Below are positions 1 to 5,662 of a stretch of 6,937 nucleotides of DNA, in pieces (the stretch's first letter is position 1; the number at the start of each line of letters is the position of its first letter). Location of the stretch: contig PWLT01000315.1 of the NCBI GenBank assembly GCA_003558415.1, forward strand, positions 1-6,937, in the 5' to 3' direction. A program made the translations under genes and the position numbers. Origin of the DNA: Hyphomicrobiales bacterium (GTDB taxonomy: Bacteria; Pseudomonadota; Alphaproteobacteria; Rhodobacterales; Rhodobacteraceae). The notes beneath the pieces were generated by a model. That model searched no databases. It was not told where the DNA came from and was given only the letters and a program-made list of their open reading frames with translations.

Positions 1-1348
1 CGCCCGCAACGTTGATCACCAGCGCGTCGGGATGCGCGACCTGCACGCCGATCGAGGCGGGCAACCCGTAGCCCATCGTGCCCAGCCCGCCGCTCGTCAT
101 CCAGCGGTTGGGCTCCTCGAAGCGCATGTATTGCGCCGCCCACATCTGGTGCTGGCCGACTTCGGTGCAGATGTAGCGGTCGCGCCCGACGGTCAGTTCC
201 TCCAGCCGCTTGACGGCGTGCTGCGGGCGGATCACCTTGCCGCTGGGCTTGTAGGCCAGGCAGTCGACGGCCTTCCACTCCTCGATGCGCCCCCACCACT
301 CCTTGAGCGCGGCCCGATCCGCCTTGCGCCCGCGCGCCTTCCAGATGCGCAGCAGATCCTCGAGCACATGGCCCACATCGCCGATGATCGGCACATCCGT
401 GTGCACCACCTTGTTGATCGAGGAGGGGTCAATATCGATATGCGCCTTGCGCGAATGCGGCGAAAAATCGGCAATGCGCCCGGTGATCCGGTCGTCGAAG
501 CGCGCCCCGATATTGATCATCAGGTCGCAGCCATGCATGGCCAGATTGGCCTCGTAAGTGCCGTGCATCCCCAGCATGCCCAGCCAGTTCGCGCCGCTGG
601 CAGGGTAGGCGCCCAGCCCCATCAGCGTCGAGGTGACCGGAAAGCCGGTGGCATCGACGATCTCACGCAGCAACTGGCTGGCCGCGGGGCCCGAATTGAT
701 CACCCCGCCGCCCGTGTAGAAGATCGGCCGCTTGGCGGTTTCCATAAGCTCCGCGAGCCGGGTGATCTGCTCAACGTCGCCCTTCACGCGCGGTCGGTAA
801 TGCCCGGTCTTGGCCTTCGCGGGGGGCGTGTACTGGGCGGTGGCGAACTGCACGTCCTTGGGAATGTCGACCAGCACCGGGCCGGGGCGGCCGGAGGTGG
901 CGACATGGAAGGCCTGATGGATGATGTCCGAGAGATCGCCGGTGTCCTTGACCAGCCAGTTGTGCTTGGTGCAGGGGCGGGTGATGCCGACCGTATCGGC
1001 CTCCTGGAAGCCGTCGGTCCCGATCATGAAGGTGGGCACCTGACCGGTCAGGATGATCAGCGGGATCGAATCCATCAGCGCGTCGGTGATGCCGGTCACC
1101 GCATTCGTGGCGCCGGGGCCGGAGGTGACGAGCACGACGCCGGGCTTGCCGGTGGAGCGGGCATAGCCCTCGGCCGCATGGGCCGCGCCCTGTTCGTGGC
1201 GCACCAGGATATGGCGGATGTCGTTTTGCTGGAAGATCTCGTCATAGATCGGGAGCACGGCGCCGCCGGGGTAGCCGAAGACCACCTCCACGCCCTGATC
1301 CTTCAGCGCCTGGACCACCATCTTCGCGCCGGTCATCGCACGTGTCAT
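1..1348 (-). CDS. ilvI: Acetolactate (acetohydroxyacid) synthase large subunit, partial (C-terminus beyond left edge)
   Basis: This is the catalytic subunit of the ThDP- and FAD-dependent enzyme that condenses two pyruvates to 2-acetolactate, or pyruvate with 2-oxobutyrate, as the first common step of valine, leucine and isoleucine synthesis in the cytoplasm. The window holds 449 codons. Visible signatures are FGYPGGAVLPIYD (residues 24-36), VRHEQ with the ThDP-activating glutamate E52, VTSGPGATN (74-82), GQVPTFMIGTDGFQEAD (102-118), PKDVQ (163-167), the FAD-site motif GARFDDRITG (281-290) and GGLGTMGYGLPASIG (420-434). RFDDR marks the FAD-containing biosynthetic enzyme rather than a catabolic ALS. 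The gene runs off the left edge at VINVAG, just before the GDG...N cofactor motif, so about 130-140 residues are missing. The start is the ATG at 1348-1346, with GGAG 10 nt upstream (1359-1362); a second ATG four codons in (1336) has no suitable Shine-Dalgarno. The regulatory subunit IlvH/IlvN usually follows and would lie outside the window. The symbol could equally be ilvB. Confidence 0.96.
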   Translation of the reverse strand, partial: MTRAMTGAKMVVQALKDQGVEVVFGYPGGAVLPIYDEIFQQNDIRHILVRHEQGAAHAAEGYARSTGKPGVVLVTSGPGATNAVTGITDALMDSIPLIILTGQVPTFMIGTDGFQEADTVGITRPCTKHNWLVKDTGDLSDIIHQAFHVATSGRPGPVLVDIPKDVQFATAQYTPPAKAKTGHYRPRVKGDVEQITRLAELMETAKRPIFYTGGGVINSGPAASQLLREIVDATGFPVTSTLMGLGAYPASGANWLGMLGMHGTYEANLAMHGCDLMINIGARFDDRITGRIADFSPHSRKAHIDIDPSSINKVVHTDVPIIGDVGHVLEDLLRIWKARGRKADRAALKEWWGRIEEWKAVDCLAYKPSGKVIRPQHAVKRLEELTVGRDRYICTEVGQHQMWAAQYMRFEEPNRWMTSGGLGTMGYGLPASIGVQVAHPDALVINVAG

Positions 1349-1385
1349 GCCACTATCGCTCCATCCGCATTCCGAAACTGCGCGC

Positions 1386-1416
1386 AACAAAAAGCCCCCG
1401 AGGTTGAGGCGGGGGC
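1386..1416 (-). terminator. Intrinsic terminator in the ilv leader (candidate attenuator terminator)
   Basis: On the minus strand a perfect 7-bp stem, GCCCCCG (1416-1410) with CGGGGGC (1400-1394), closes a 9-nt loop and is followed directly by TTTTTGTT (1393-1386). This is the textbook form of a rho-independent terminator. It lies inside the untranslated leader, about 40 nt before the acetolactate synthase start and downstream of the candidate promoter, so it cannot mark the end of a preceding gene in this window. Its natural role is premature termination of ilv transcription. Confidence 0.75.
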
Positions 1417-1458
1417 GCATGACGAGCCGGTCCGGGGCCCGGCTATCGGCTCATGCGC
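1415..1458 (-). promoter_or_regulatory. Long leader stem-loop, candidate pause or antiterminator hairpin
   Basis: On the minus strand GCGCATG+AGCCG (1458-1447) pairs with CGGCT+CATGCGC (1429-1425 and 1421-1415). This gives 12 base pairs interrupted by one 3-nt bulge (1424-1422). Inside the loop CCGG (1442-1439) can pair with CCGG (1435-1432). The 5' arm contains the last sense codons of the leader peptide, and its stop codon TAG (1445-1443) lies in the loop. The 3' arm shares two bases (1415-1416) with the 5' arm of the following terminator. A ribosome at the stop codon would cover the 5' arm, while one stalled further upstream would leave it free. Which way this switches the terminator is inference. 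Confidence 0.5.
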
Positions 1459-1490
1459 CAACATCCTACATGTACCGGACCATCCATCAT
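1443..1490 (-). CDS. Candidate ilv leader peptide, 15 residues
   Basis: A short frame reads MMDGPVHVGCWRMSR and ends in TAG. It starts about 19 nt after the predicted transcription start and is preceded by AGAGGG (1502-1497 region) with 6 nt to the ATG at 1490, a convincing ribosome binding site. It overlaps the stem-loop at its 3' end, as attenuator leader peptides do. It has two valine codons separated by one histidine, and both are GTA, a codon rare in this GC-rich DNA: dctP next door has none in frame. It lacks the runs of Val/Leu/Ile codons of the E. coli ilvB or ilvGMEDA leaders and carries Cys-Trp-Arg instead. Translation is therefore likely, but the amino acid it would sense is uncertain. 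A second in-frame ATG at 1487 could also start it. Confidence 0.5.
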   Translation of the reverse strand: MMDGPVHVGCWRMSR

Positions 1491-1515
1491 CGTCGACCCT
1501 CTTGTTGCCAAGGGG

Positions 1516-1543
1516 ACATTAGCACCCATTGAGGGGGCGTCAA
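1516..1543 (-). promoter_or_regulatory. Candidate sigma70 promoter of the ilv transcript
   Basis: On the minus strand the -35 box TTGACG (1543-1538) is separated by 16 nt from the -10 box TAATGT (1521-1516). Five of six -35 bases match consensus. Transcription would start near position 1509 and produce a leader of about 160 nt before the acetolactate synthase start, containing the leader peptide, the stem-loop and the terminator. This is the best match to sigma70 consensus that I saw in the window. Confidence 0.6.
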
Positions 1544-1735
1544 CCGGCAAACCACGAAGAATCTATCACGACCGGCCCGCATGCATTGCGGAAGTTGCGC
1601 GAAGCAGCGGGTCGGCGACAGATCATGCAAACCCGACCGCCCCTCGCATCCTGTCCCGGCGCGGCGCCGCGAAACGGGGAGTCGCGACGTTACGGCAGGC
1701 GGCGCGATGTCGCGGTTTTTGCATGGCCGTCAGGC

Positions 1736-1764
1736 TTTTCAGCCGTGATGCGGGTGTGTATTGT
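1736..1764 (+). promoter_or_regulatory. Weak candidate promoter of dctP
   Basis: TTTTCA (1736-1741) and TATTGT (1759-1764) lie 17 nt apart on the plus strand, each matching about four or five of six sigma70 consensus bases. The start point would be near 1771, giving a leader of roughly 50 nt. The match is modest, and another promoter or sigma factor is possible. Confidence 0.3.
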
Positions 1765-1779
1765 CGCGCCACACTGAAC

Positions 1780-1795
1780 GCCCCGAAACCGGGGC
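1780..1795 (+). promoter_or_regulatory. Stem-loop in the dctP 5' leader
   Basis: GCCCCG (1780-1785) and CGGGGC (1790-1795) form a perfect 6-bp stem around an AAAC loop, 16 nt before the Shine-Dalgarno sequence of dctP. There is no T-run after it, so it is not an intrinsic terminator. It could stabilise the 5' end of the transcript or be a protein-binding dyad; both are guesses. Confidence 0.35.
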
Positions 1796-1823
1796 TGTGA
1801 TCCATCCAACTGGGAGGTAATTC

Positions 1824-2924
1824 ATGGATCGTCGCTCTTTCCTGAGGACATCGGCCATCGGCGGCACCGCCGCAGCGGCCAGCACGCTGGCCGCGCCCGC
1901 CGTCGCGCAGGGCAACATCACCTGGCGCATGGTCACGACATGGCCGCAGAACTTCCCCGGCCTCGGCGTCGGGGCACAGCGCCTGGCCGATCGCATCACC
2001 GCCGCCTCCGACGGGCAGCTGACGGTGCAGGTCTATCCCGCGGGCGAGCTCGTGCCGCCGCTTCAGTCGCTCGATGCGGTCATTGACGGTTCGGCCGAGA
2101 TGAGCCATGGCGCCGCCTATTACTGGGTGAACAAGAGCGAGGCGCTGGCCTTCTTCACCGGTGTGCCCTTCGGCATGACCTCGCGCGAGTTGACCGCATG
2201 GGTGCGCTATCTCGGCGGGCAGGAAATCTGGGACGACATCTATGACGACTACGGCGTCATCGGCTTCCTGTCGGGCGATACCGGTACCCAGGCCGCGGGC
2301 TGGTTCGAGAACGAACTGACCAGCATCGACGATGTGCAGGGGCTGCGCTTCCGCACACCGGGGCTGGGCGGGCAGGTCTGGCAGCGCATCGGTCTTTCGG
2401 TGACCAACATGGCCGCCGGGGAGATCTTCCAGGCGTTGCAGTCGGGCACGCTGGACGCGGCAGAATTCGTCGGCCCCTACAACGACCTCGCGCTTGGCTT
2501 CCATCAGGTGCGCAAGCACTACTACGTCTCCTCCTTCATCGAGCCCGGCCTTGCGACCGAGCTGGTGGTCGACAAGGCGAAGTTCCTCGATCTGCCGGAC
2601 AACCTGCAGGCCATCGTGCGCGATGTCTGTCAGGCCGAATACGACCAGGTCGCCTCGGACTTCTACGCCAACGACCCGCGCGCGCTGCGCACGCTGGTCG
2701 AGGAGCATGACGTCATCGTGCATCAGGAGTTCCCCGACGATATCCTCGAAGCAGGTGCGAACGCGTCGCGTGATATCCTGCTGGAGTTGCGCGAAAGCTC
2801 CGATGCCAAGACCCGCGAAACCACCGAAAGCTTCATCGAGGCGCTCAATCTGCTGCGCACGCGCACGGACGGCACCGACATGAACTTCCTGCGCGCGCGG
2901 GAGCGGTTCTTCGATATCACCTGA
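1824..2924 (+). CDS. dctP: TRAP transporter substrate-binding protein DctP, TakP-like (2-oxoacid/lactate type)
   Basis: This is the periplasmic solute receptor of a tripartite TRAP importer, 366 residues and typical in length. The N-terminus carries a twin-arginine signal: RRSFLRTS (residues 3-10), a small hydrophobic Ala/Gly stretch (11-24) and a likely cleavage site AVA/Q after residue 28. Export would therefore be folded, through Tat. The mature protein shows the DctP fold signatures: ITWRMVTTWPQNFPG (32-46), QVYPAGEL (69-76), LRFRTPGLGGQVW (174-186) with the family's ligand-carboxylate arginine in the LRFR segment, and DAAEFVGPYND (211-221). As I recall the family, these resemble the 2-oxoacid binder TakP of Rhodobacter sphaeroides and the Thermus lactate binder more than C4-dicarboxylate DctP. 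Many relatives have EWVGPY where this one has EFVGPY. The start is fixed by GGGAGG (1812-1817) with 6-nt spacing. Its membrane partners are encoded convergently at 3044-4990. The family call is secure; the substrate is inferred. Confidence 0.92.
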   Translation: MDRRSFLRTSAIGGTAAAASTLAAPAVAQGNITWRMVTTWPQNFPGLGVGAQRLADRITAASDGQLTVQVYPAGELVPPLQSLDAVIDGSAEMSHGAAYYWVNKSEALAFFTGVPFGMTSRELTAWVRYLGGQEIWDDIYDDYGVIGFLSGDTGTQAAGWFENELTSIDDVQGLRFRTPGLGGQVWQRIGLSVTNMAAGEIFQALQSGTLDAAEFVGPYNDLALGFHQVRKHYYVSSFIEPGLATELVVDKAKFLDLPDNLQAIVRDVCQAEYDQVASDFYANDPRALRTLVEEHDVIVHQEFPDDILEAGANASRDILLELRESSDAKTRETTESFIEALNLLRTRTDGTDMNFLRARERFFDIT

Positions 2925-2956
2925 CATCCGGTCGGCATCGGCTGGAGATAAGGGCA

Positions 2957-2990
2957 GGGGCCGGCGTTCGCGCCGGCCCCTTTGCGTTTC
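2957..2990 (+). terminator. Strong intrinsic terminator after dctP
   Basis: GGGGCCGGCG (2957-2966) and CGCCGGCCCC (2971-2980) form a perfect 10-bp stem capped by a TTCG tetraloop and followed by TTTGCGTTT. It lies 32 nt after the dctP stop. The T-rich side is on the plus strand only, so it serves dctP. It also separates dctP from the convergent dctQM transcript. Confidence 0.88.
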
Positions 2991-3043
2991 TCCGCATGGT
3001 TGTCTTGTGAGGGGCGACGACGTCTGCGCAGTCGGTCCGATGC

Positions 3044-4432
3044 TCAGAACAGCAGCGACGGCAGCCAGGTCACGATTCCGGGGAAGATGAAGAGCAGCGC
3101 GATGCCGATGATCTGCAGCGCCACGAAGGGCACCGCGCCCTTGTAGATCTGCATCGTGGTCACGCTGTTGGGCGCCACGCCACGCAGGTAGAACAGCGAG
3201 AATCCGAAAGGTGGCGTCAGGAATGAGGTCTGCAGGTTCACCCCCACCATGACGCCCAGCCAGACCGGATCGATCCCCAGCAGCAGCAATGTCGGCGCGG
3301 TGATCGGCAGCACGATGAAGATGATCTCGAACGTGTCCAGGATGAAGCCGAGGACAAACATGATCACCATCACCGTGACCATCGCGCCCATCGCTCCGCC
3401 GGGCATGTCGGTGAGGAACTCGCGCACCAACGCGTCGCCGCCCATCTGGCGGAAGACGATGGCAAAGACCGAGGCGCCGAAGAGGATGATGAAGATCATC
3501 GAGGTGATCACCGCCGTGCGTGTCATCACCTCGCGCAGCACGCCGTAAGACAGCCGCCAGCGCGCCGCCGCCAGAATGGTTGCGCCCACCGCACCCACGG
3601 ATGCCGCCTCGGTCGGCGTGGCAAAGCCGCCAAGGATGGAGCCCAGAACCGCCACGATCAGCAGCAGAGGCGGGATGAAGGCCACCAGGATCTCGCGCCA
3701 CAGCCCGGCCTTTTCCTCCGGCGGGATCGGGGTGGCGGGGCAGCTTTCGGGATGGATGAACGCCTTGATGAGGATCCAGACCAGATAGAGCCCGACCAGC
3801 ATCAGCCCCGGCAGGAATGCGCCCGCGAACAGATCGCCCACCGACACCGTGGTCGGCGCGAAATTGCCCAGGCTCATCTGCACCTGGCTGTGCATGCCCG
3901 AGATCATGTCGCCCATGAAGATCAGAACAGTGGAGGGCGGGATGATCTGCCCCAGCGTTCCCGAGGCGCAGATCGTCCCGCAGGCCAGGCGCGGATCATA
4001 CCCCGCGCGCAGCATCGCCGGGAGCGAGATCAGCCCCATCGTCACCACCGTCGCACCGACCACGCCGGTGGAGGCCGCCAGCAGCGCGCCCACGATGATC
4101 ACGGATATGCCCAGCCCGCCGCGCAAATTTCCGAACAGCCGCCCCATGGTTGAGAGAAGCTGCTCGGCGATGCGGGAGCGCTCCAGCATCACCCCCATGA
4201 AGATGAACAGCGGCACCGCGACCAGCACCTCGTTGGTCATGTAACCGGTATATCGCCCCGCCAGCGCGCCCAGGTTCGAGGGGTCGAACACCCCGAACTG
4301 AATGCCGAGGACGGCGAAGATCAGCGAGGTGCCCCCCAGCGTGAAGGCCACCGGAAAGCCCAGCATCAGCATGGCGATGACGCCGAAGAACATGAGCCCG
4401 GCGAGGATTTCGCCGATGACAACGGGATCCAT
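3044..4432 (-). CDS. dctM: TRAP transporter large permease subunit DctM
   Basis: This is the ion-coupled transport subunit of the TRAP importer in the inner membrane, 462 residues with about 12 hydrophobic segments. Conserved pieces are MLGFPVAFTLG (23-33), VAVPLFIFMGVMLERSRIAEQLL (71-93), STGVVGATVVTMG (121-133), GTLGQIIPPSTVLI (158-171), GGFATPTEAASVGAVGA (268-284) and QTSFLTPPFGFSLFYLRGV (401-419). The protein is some 30 residues longer than the commonest DctM size, with a hydrophilic proline-rich insert near 226-244 (HPESCPATPIPPEEK). Such a loop occurs, as I recall, in several 2-oxoacid-type TRAP systems. The ATG lies 6 nt after the dctQ stop; a GGAG overlapping the end of dctQ provides the ribosome site, so the two genes are probably translationally coupled. 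No T-tailed hairpin was seen after its stop, between 3043 and the dctP terminator. Confidence 0.95.
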   Translation of the reverse strand: MDPVVIGEILAGLMFFGVIAMLMLGFPVAFTLGGTSLIFAVLGIQFGVFDPSNLGALAGRYTGYMTNEVLVAVPLFIFMGVMLERSRIAEQLLSTMGRLFGNLRGGLGISVIIVGALLAASTGVVGATVVTMGLISLPAMLRAGYDPRLACGTICASGTLGQIIPPSTVLIFMGDMISGMHSQVQMSLGNFAPTTVSVGDLFAGAFLPGLMLVGLYLVWILIKAFIHPESCPATPIPPEEKAGLWREILVAFIPPLLLIVAVLGSILGGFATPTEAASVGAVGATILAAARWRLSYGVLREVMTRTAVITSMIFIILFGASVFAIVFRQMGGDALVREFLTDMPGGAMGAMVTVMVIMFVLGFILDTFEIIFIVLPITAPTLLLLGIDPVWLGVMVGVNLQTSFLTPPFGFSLFYLRGVAPNSVTTMQIYKGAVPFVALQIIGIALLFIFPGIVTWLPSLLF

Positions 4433-4438
4433 GCGGGG

Positions 4439-4990
4439 CTACTCCGTCTCGTACTTGTAGCGGTAATCGTCGGGCACCAGATCCTCGCGCCGGGTCAGGA
4501 TCAGGATCGAGCGGATCGCCATCGCCACGCCCTGCAGTGCCACGAGCGCGGCGAAAACCAGGATGAAGGTCTTGAGGACGAACAGCCCCGGCATCCCGCC
4601 GACATTCGCCGAGCCCTCGAAATTGCTCCAAGAGCGCAGGACGAAGCGCCAGGAATAGTACCAGACCACGAAACAGTAGGGCATCAGGAACACCACCACC
4701 CCGATCAGGTCCAGCAGCGCCTTGCGCGTCACCGCGGCGGGGCGAAAGAAGATGTCGACGCGAACATGGTCATTGCGATAGAGCGCATAGCCCGCAGCCG
4801 CGGTGAACATCGCGCCGTTGAGCCAGACATAGAGGTCCTGGAGATAGAGCTGCGTGGTGGAGAAGACGTAGCGCTCGACGACCACCCAGAAGCAGACCGC
4901 CACGATGCCCAGCGCAAGCCAGGATGCAAGATTGCCGACCATCCGGTTGACCAGATTGATCGCCCGCATCAGCATGGCCAGATGGACCAC
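4439..4990 (-). CDS. dctQ: TRAP transporter small permease subunit DctQ
   Basis: This is the small membrane subunit that pairs with DctM, 183 residues, a normal size. Four hydrophobic segments are evident at about 20-43, 50-70, 92-114 and 134-158. The family signature NDHVRVDI sits at 73-80, after the second segment, and the tail 166-183 is charged and cytoplasmic. The best start is the GTG at 4990, because GGGAGGGAGCC lies immediately upstream (about 5-6 nt spacing). The first ATG, at 4975, would leave that site about 20 nt away. It is the first gene of the dctQM operon. The matching binding protein dctP is not upstream, as in many TRAP operons, but lies convergently beyond dctM. Confidence 0.93.
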   Translation of the reverse strand: MVHLAMLMRAINLVNRMVGNLASWLALGIVAVCFWVVVERYVFSTTQLYLQDLYVWLNGAMFTAAAGYALYRNDHVRVDIFFRPAAVTRKALLDLIGVVVFLMPYCFVVWYYSWRFVLRSWSNFEGSANVGGMPGLFVLKTFILVFAALVALQGVAMAIRSILILTRREDLVPDDYRYKYETE

Positions 4991-5064
4991 GGCTCCCTCC
5001 CGTATTCCGGCTGCTCTCGCGCCGCCCTTCCTTCGGTGAACACGCGCCCGCGCGCGTCCGTGCG

Positions 5065-5094
5065 TCTATGCAGCCTGCGCCGCGAAGAGGTCAA
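5065..5094 (-). promoter_or_regulatory. Candidate promoter of the dctQM operon
   Basis: On the minus strand TTGACC (5094-5089) is followed after 18 nt by CATAGA (5070-5065). The -35 box is good and the -10 box poor. It would give a leader of about 65-70 nt before the GTG of dctQ. I saw no better sigma70 match in the gap between dctQ and the divergent gene at 5212. Confidence 0.35.
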
Positions 5095-5211
5095 CATATT
5101 TCGCCGCGGGAGCCGGTTTTCGCTGCGTCGCCCGGGCGGGTGCGACGGCGGGACCAGCGGCACCGGCCGCGGCATGAGGGGAACGGGTACGGGCAGGGCA
5201 GGGAGGGCGTC

Positions 5212-5655
5212 ATGAAATGGATCCGCAGGCTGATGCACAGCACGGTCTTTCTGGGCTGGATGGTCGCCATCCTGTTCACGACAAGCCTGGCCGCCACCGG
5301 CTGGGCCATTCATGCGGCGTATACGGCGGCCACGGTTGCGGCCGGTGCCGCGGCCGCGGCCGCCGCGCATCGTCGGGAGATCGCGCGGCTGGCAGCCAAG
5401 GCGCGCCTGCGCCGGATGATCGTCGCGGTTCCCGTTCTGGGCGGCGGCGCGGCGGTCTATTTCGAGCGTCAGGAGTATGCCGAGTGGAGAGAGGCCAACC
5501 CCGACGGGACGGCCGCGGAGTATGGCTGCTTCGTTGCCGCTGCGACGGGGGAGGTCATGGACGAGGTTCTCCAGGACCTTCCCCAGCGGGTGCGCCCGTC
5601 GCCCGACCGGGTCCGCTCGATGCTGCCCGATTGCCCCGAGGACGGCGCGCGATGA
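5212..5655 (+). CDS. Unrecognised small membrane protein, 147 residues
   Basis: I do not recognise this protein. The ATG at 5212 has a good ribosome site, GGGAGG (5201-5206) with 5 nt spacing; the frame is open upstream but without such a site. The N-terminus MKWIRRLMHS is basic. It is followed by a hydrophobic segment (11-33), a very Ala-rich stretch (35-52), a basic amphipathic stretch HRREIARLAAKARLRR (53-68) and a second hydrophobic, Gly-rich segment MIVAVPVLGGGAAVYF (69-84). The remainder (85-147) is hydrophilic and acidic with two cysteines, C106 and C141. The pattern suggests two membrane helices and a soluble C-terminal domain, perhaps periplasmic or cytoplasmic depending on topology. 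It is transcribed away from dctQ and towards bpt. Third-position GC is high as in the neighbours, which supports real coding. Function unknown. Confidence 0.7.
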   Translation: MKWIRRLMHSTVFLGWMVAILFTTSLAATGWAIHAAYTAATVAAGAAAAAAAHRREIARLAAKARLRRMIVAVPVLGGGAAVYFERQEYAEWREANPDGTAAEYGCFVAAATGEVMDEVLQDLPQRVRPSPDRVRSMLPDCPEDGAR

Positions 5656-5662
5656 CGATCCG

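Larger units (their letters stand above)
1544..1823. other. Divergent intergenic region between the ilv and dctP transcripts
   Basis: No convincing gene is present in this stretch. It contains a perfect 12-bp palindrome, CGCGGCGCCGCG (1660-1671), a small CGCG-ATGT-CGCG hairpin followed by five T on the plus strand (1703-1720), and the dctP promoter and leader elements listed separately. In DNA this GC-rich such short palindromes arise often by chance, so I do not name an operator or regulator. Confidence 0.6.

Noticed and set aside
1345..1464. A 39-codon minus-strand frame starting at ATG 1464 and ending in a TGA that overlaps the acetolactate synthase ATG
   Set aside because: The ATGA overlap hints at translational coupling, but the ATG has no ribosome site and the frame runs through the terminator hairpin. 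The 15-codon leader frame upstream is better supported.
32..1522. A 496-codon open frame on the plus strand opposite acetolactate synthase
   Set aside because: The minus strand encodes a clear, motif-complete acetolactate synthase. The opposite frame is Arg/His/Gly-rich without recognisable domains, the usual antisense shadow in high-GC DNA.
1660..1671. Perfect 12-bp palindrome CGCGGCGCCGCG as a possible operator between the divergent genes
   Set aside because: It is built of G and C only in very GC-rich DNA, where such a palindrome in a 300-nt region is not surprising, and it matches no regulator site that I know.
1703..1720. CGCG-ATGT-CGCG hairpin followed by five T on the plus strand, terminator-like
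   Set aside because: The stem is only 4-5 bp and there is no plus-strand gene upstream in the window for it to terminate.
1623..3701. A 692-codon open frame on the minus strand
   Set aside because: It runs antisense through all of dctP and out of frame through part of dctM, and its protein is low-complexity and Arg/Gly/Ala-rich. Both underlying genes are certain.
5126..5147. Inverted repeat CGTCGC ... GCGACG and the palindrome CGCCCGGGCG between dctQ and the small membrane gene
   Set aside because: The arms are short and GC-only or nearly so, and no regulator gene lies next to it. It is not distinguishable from chance.
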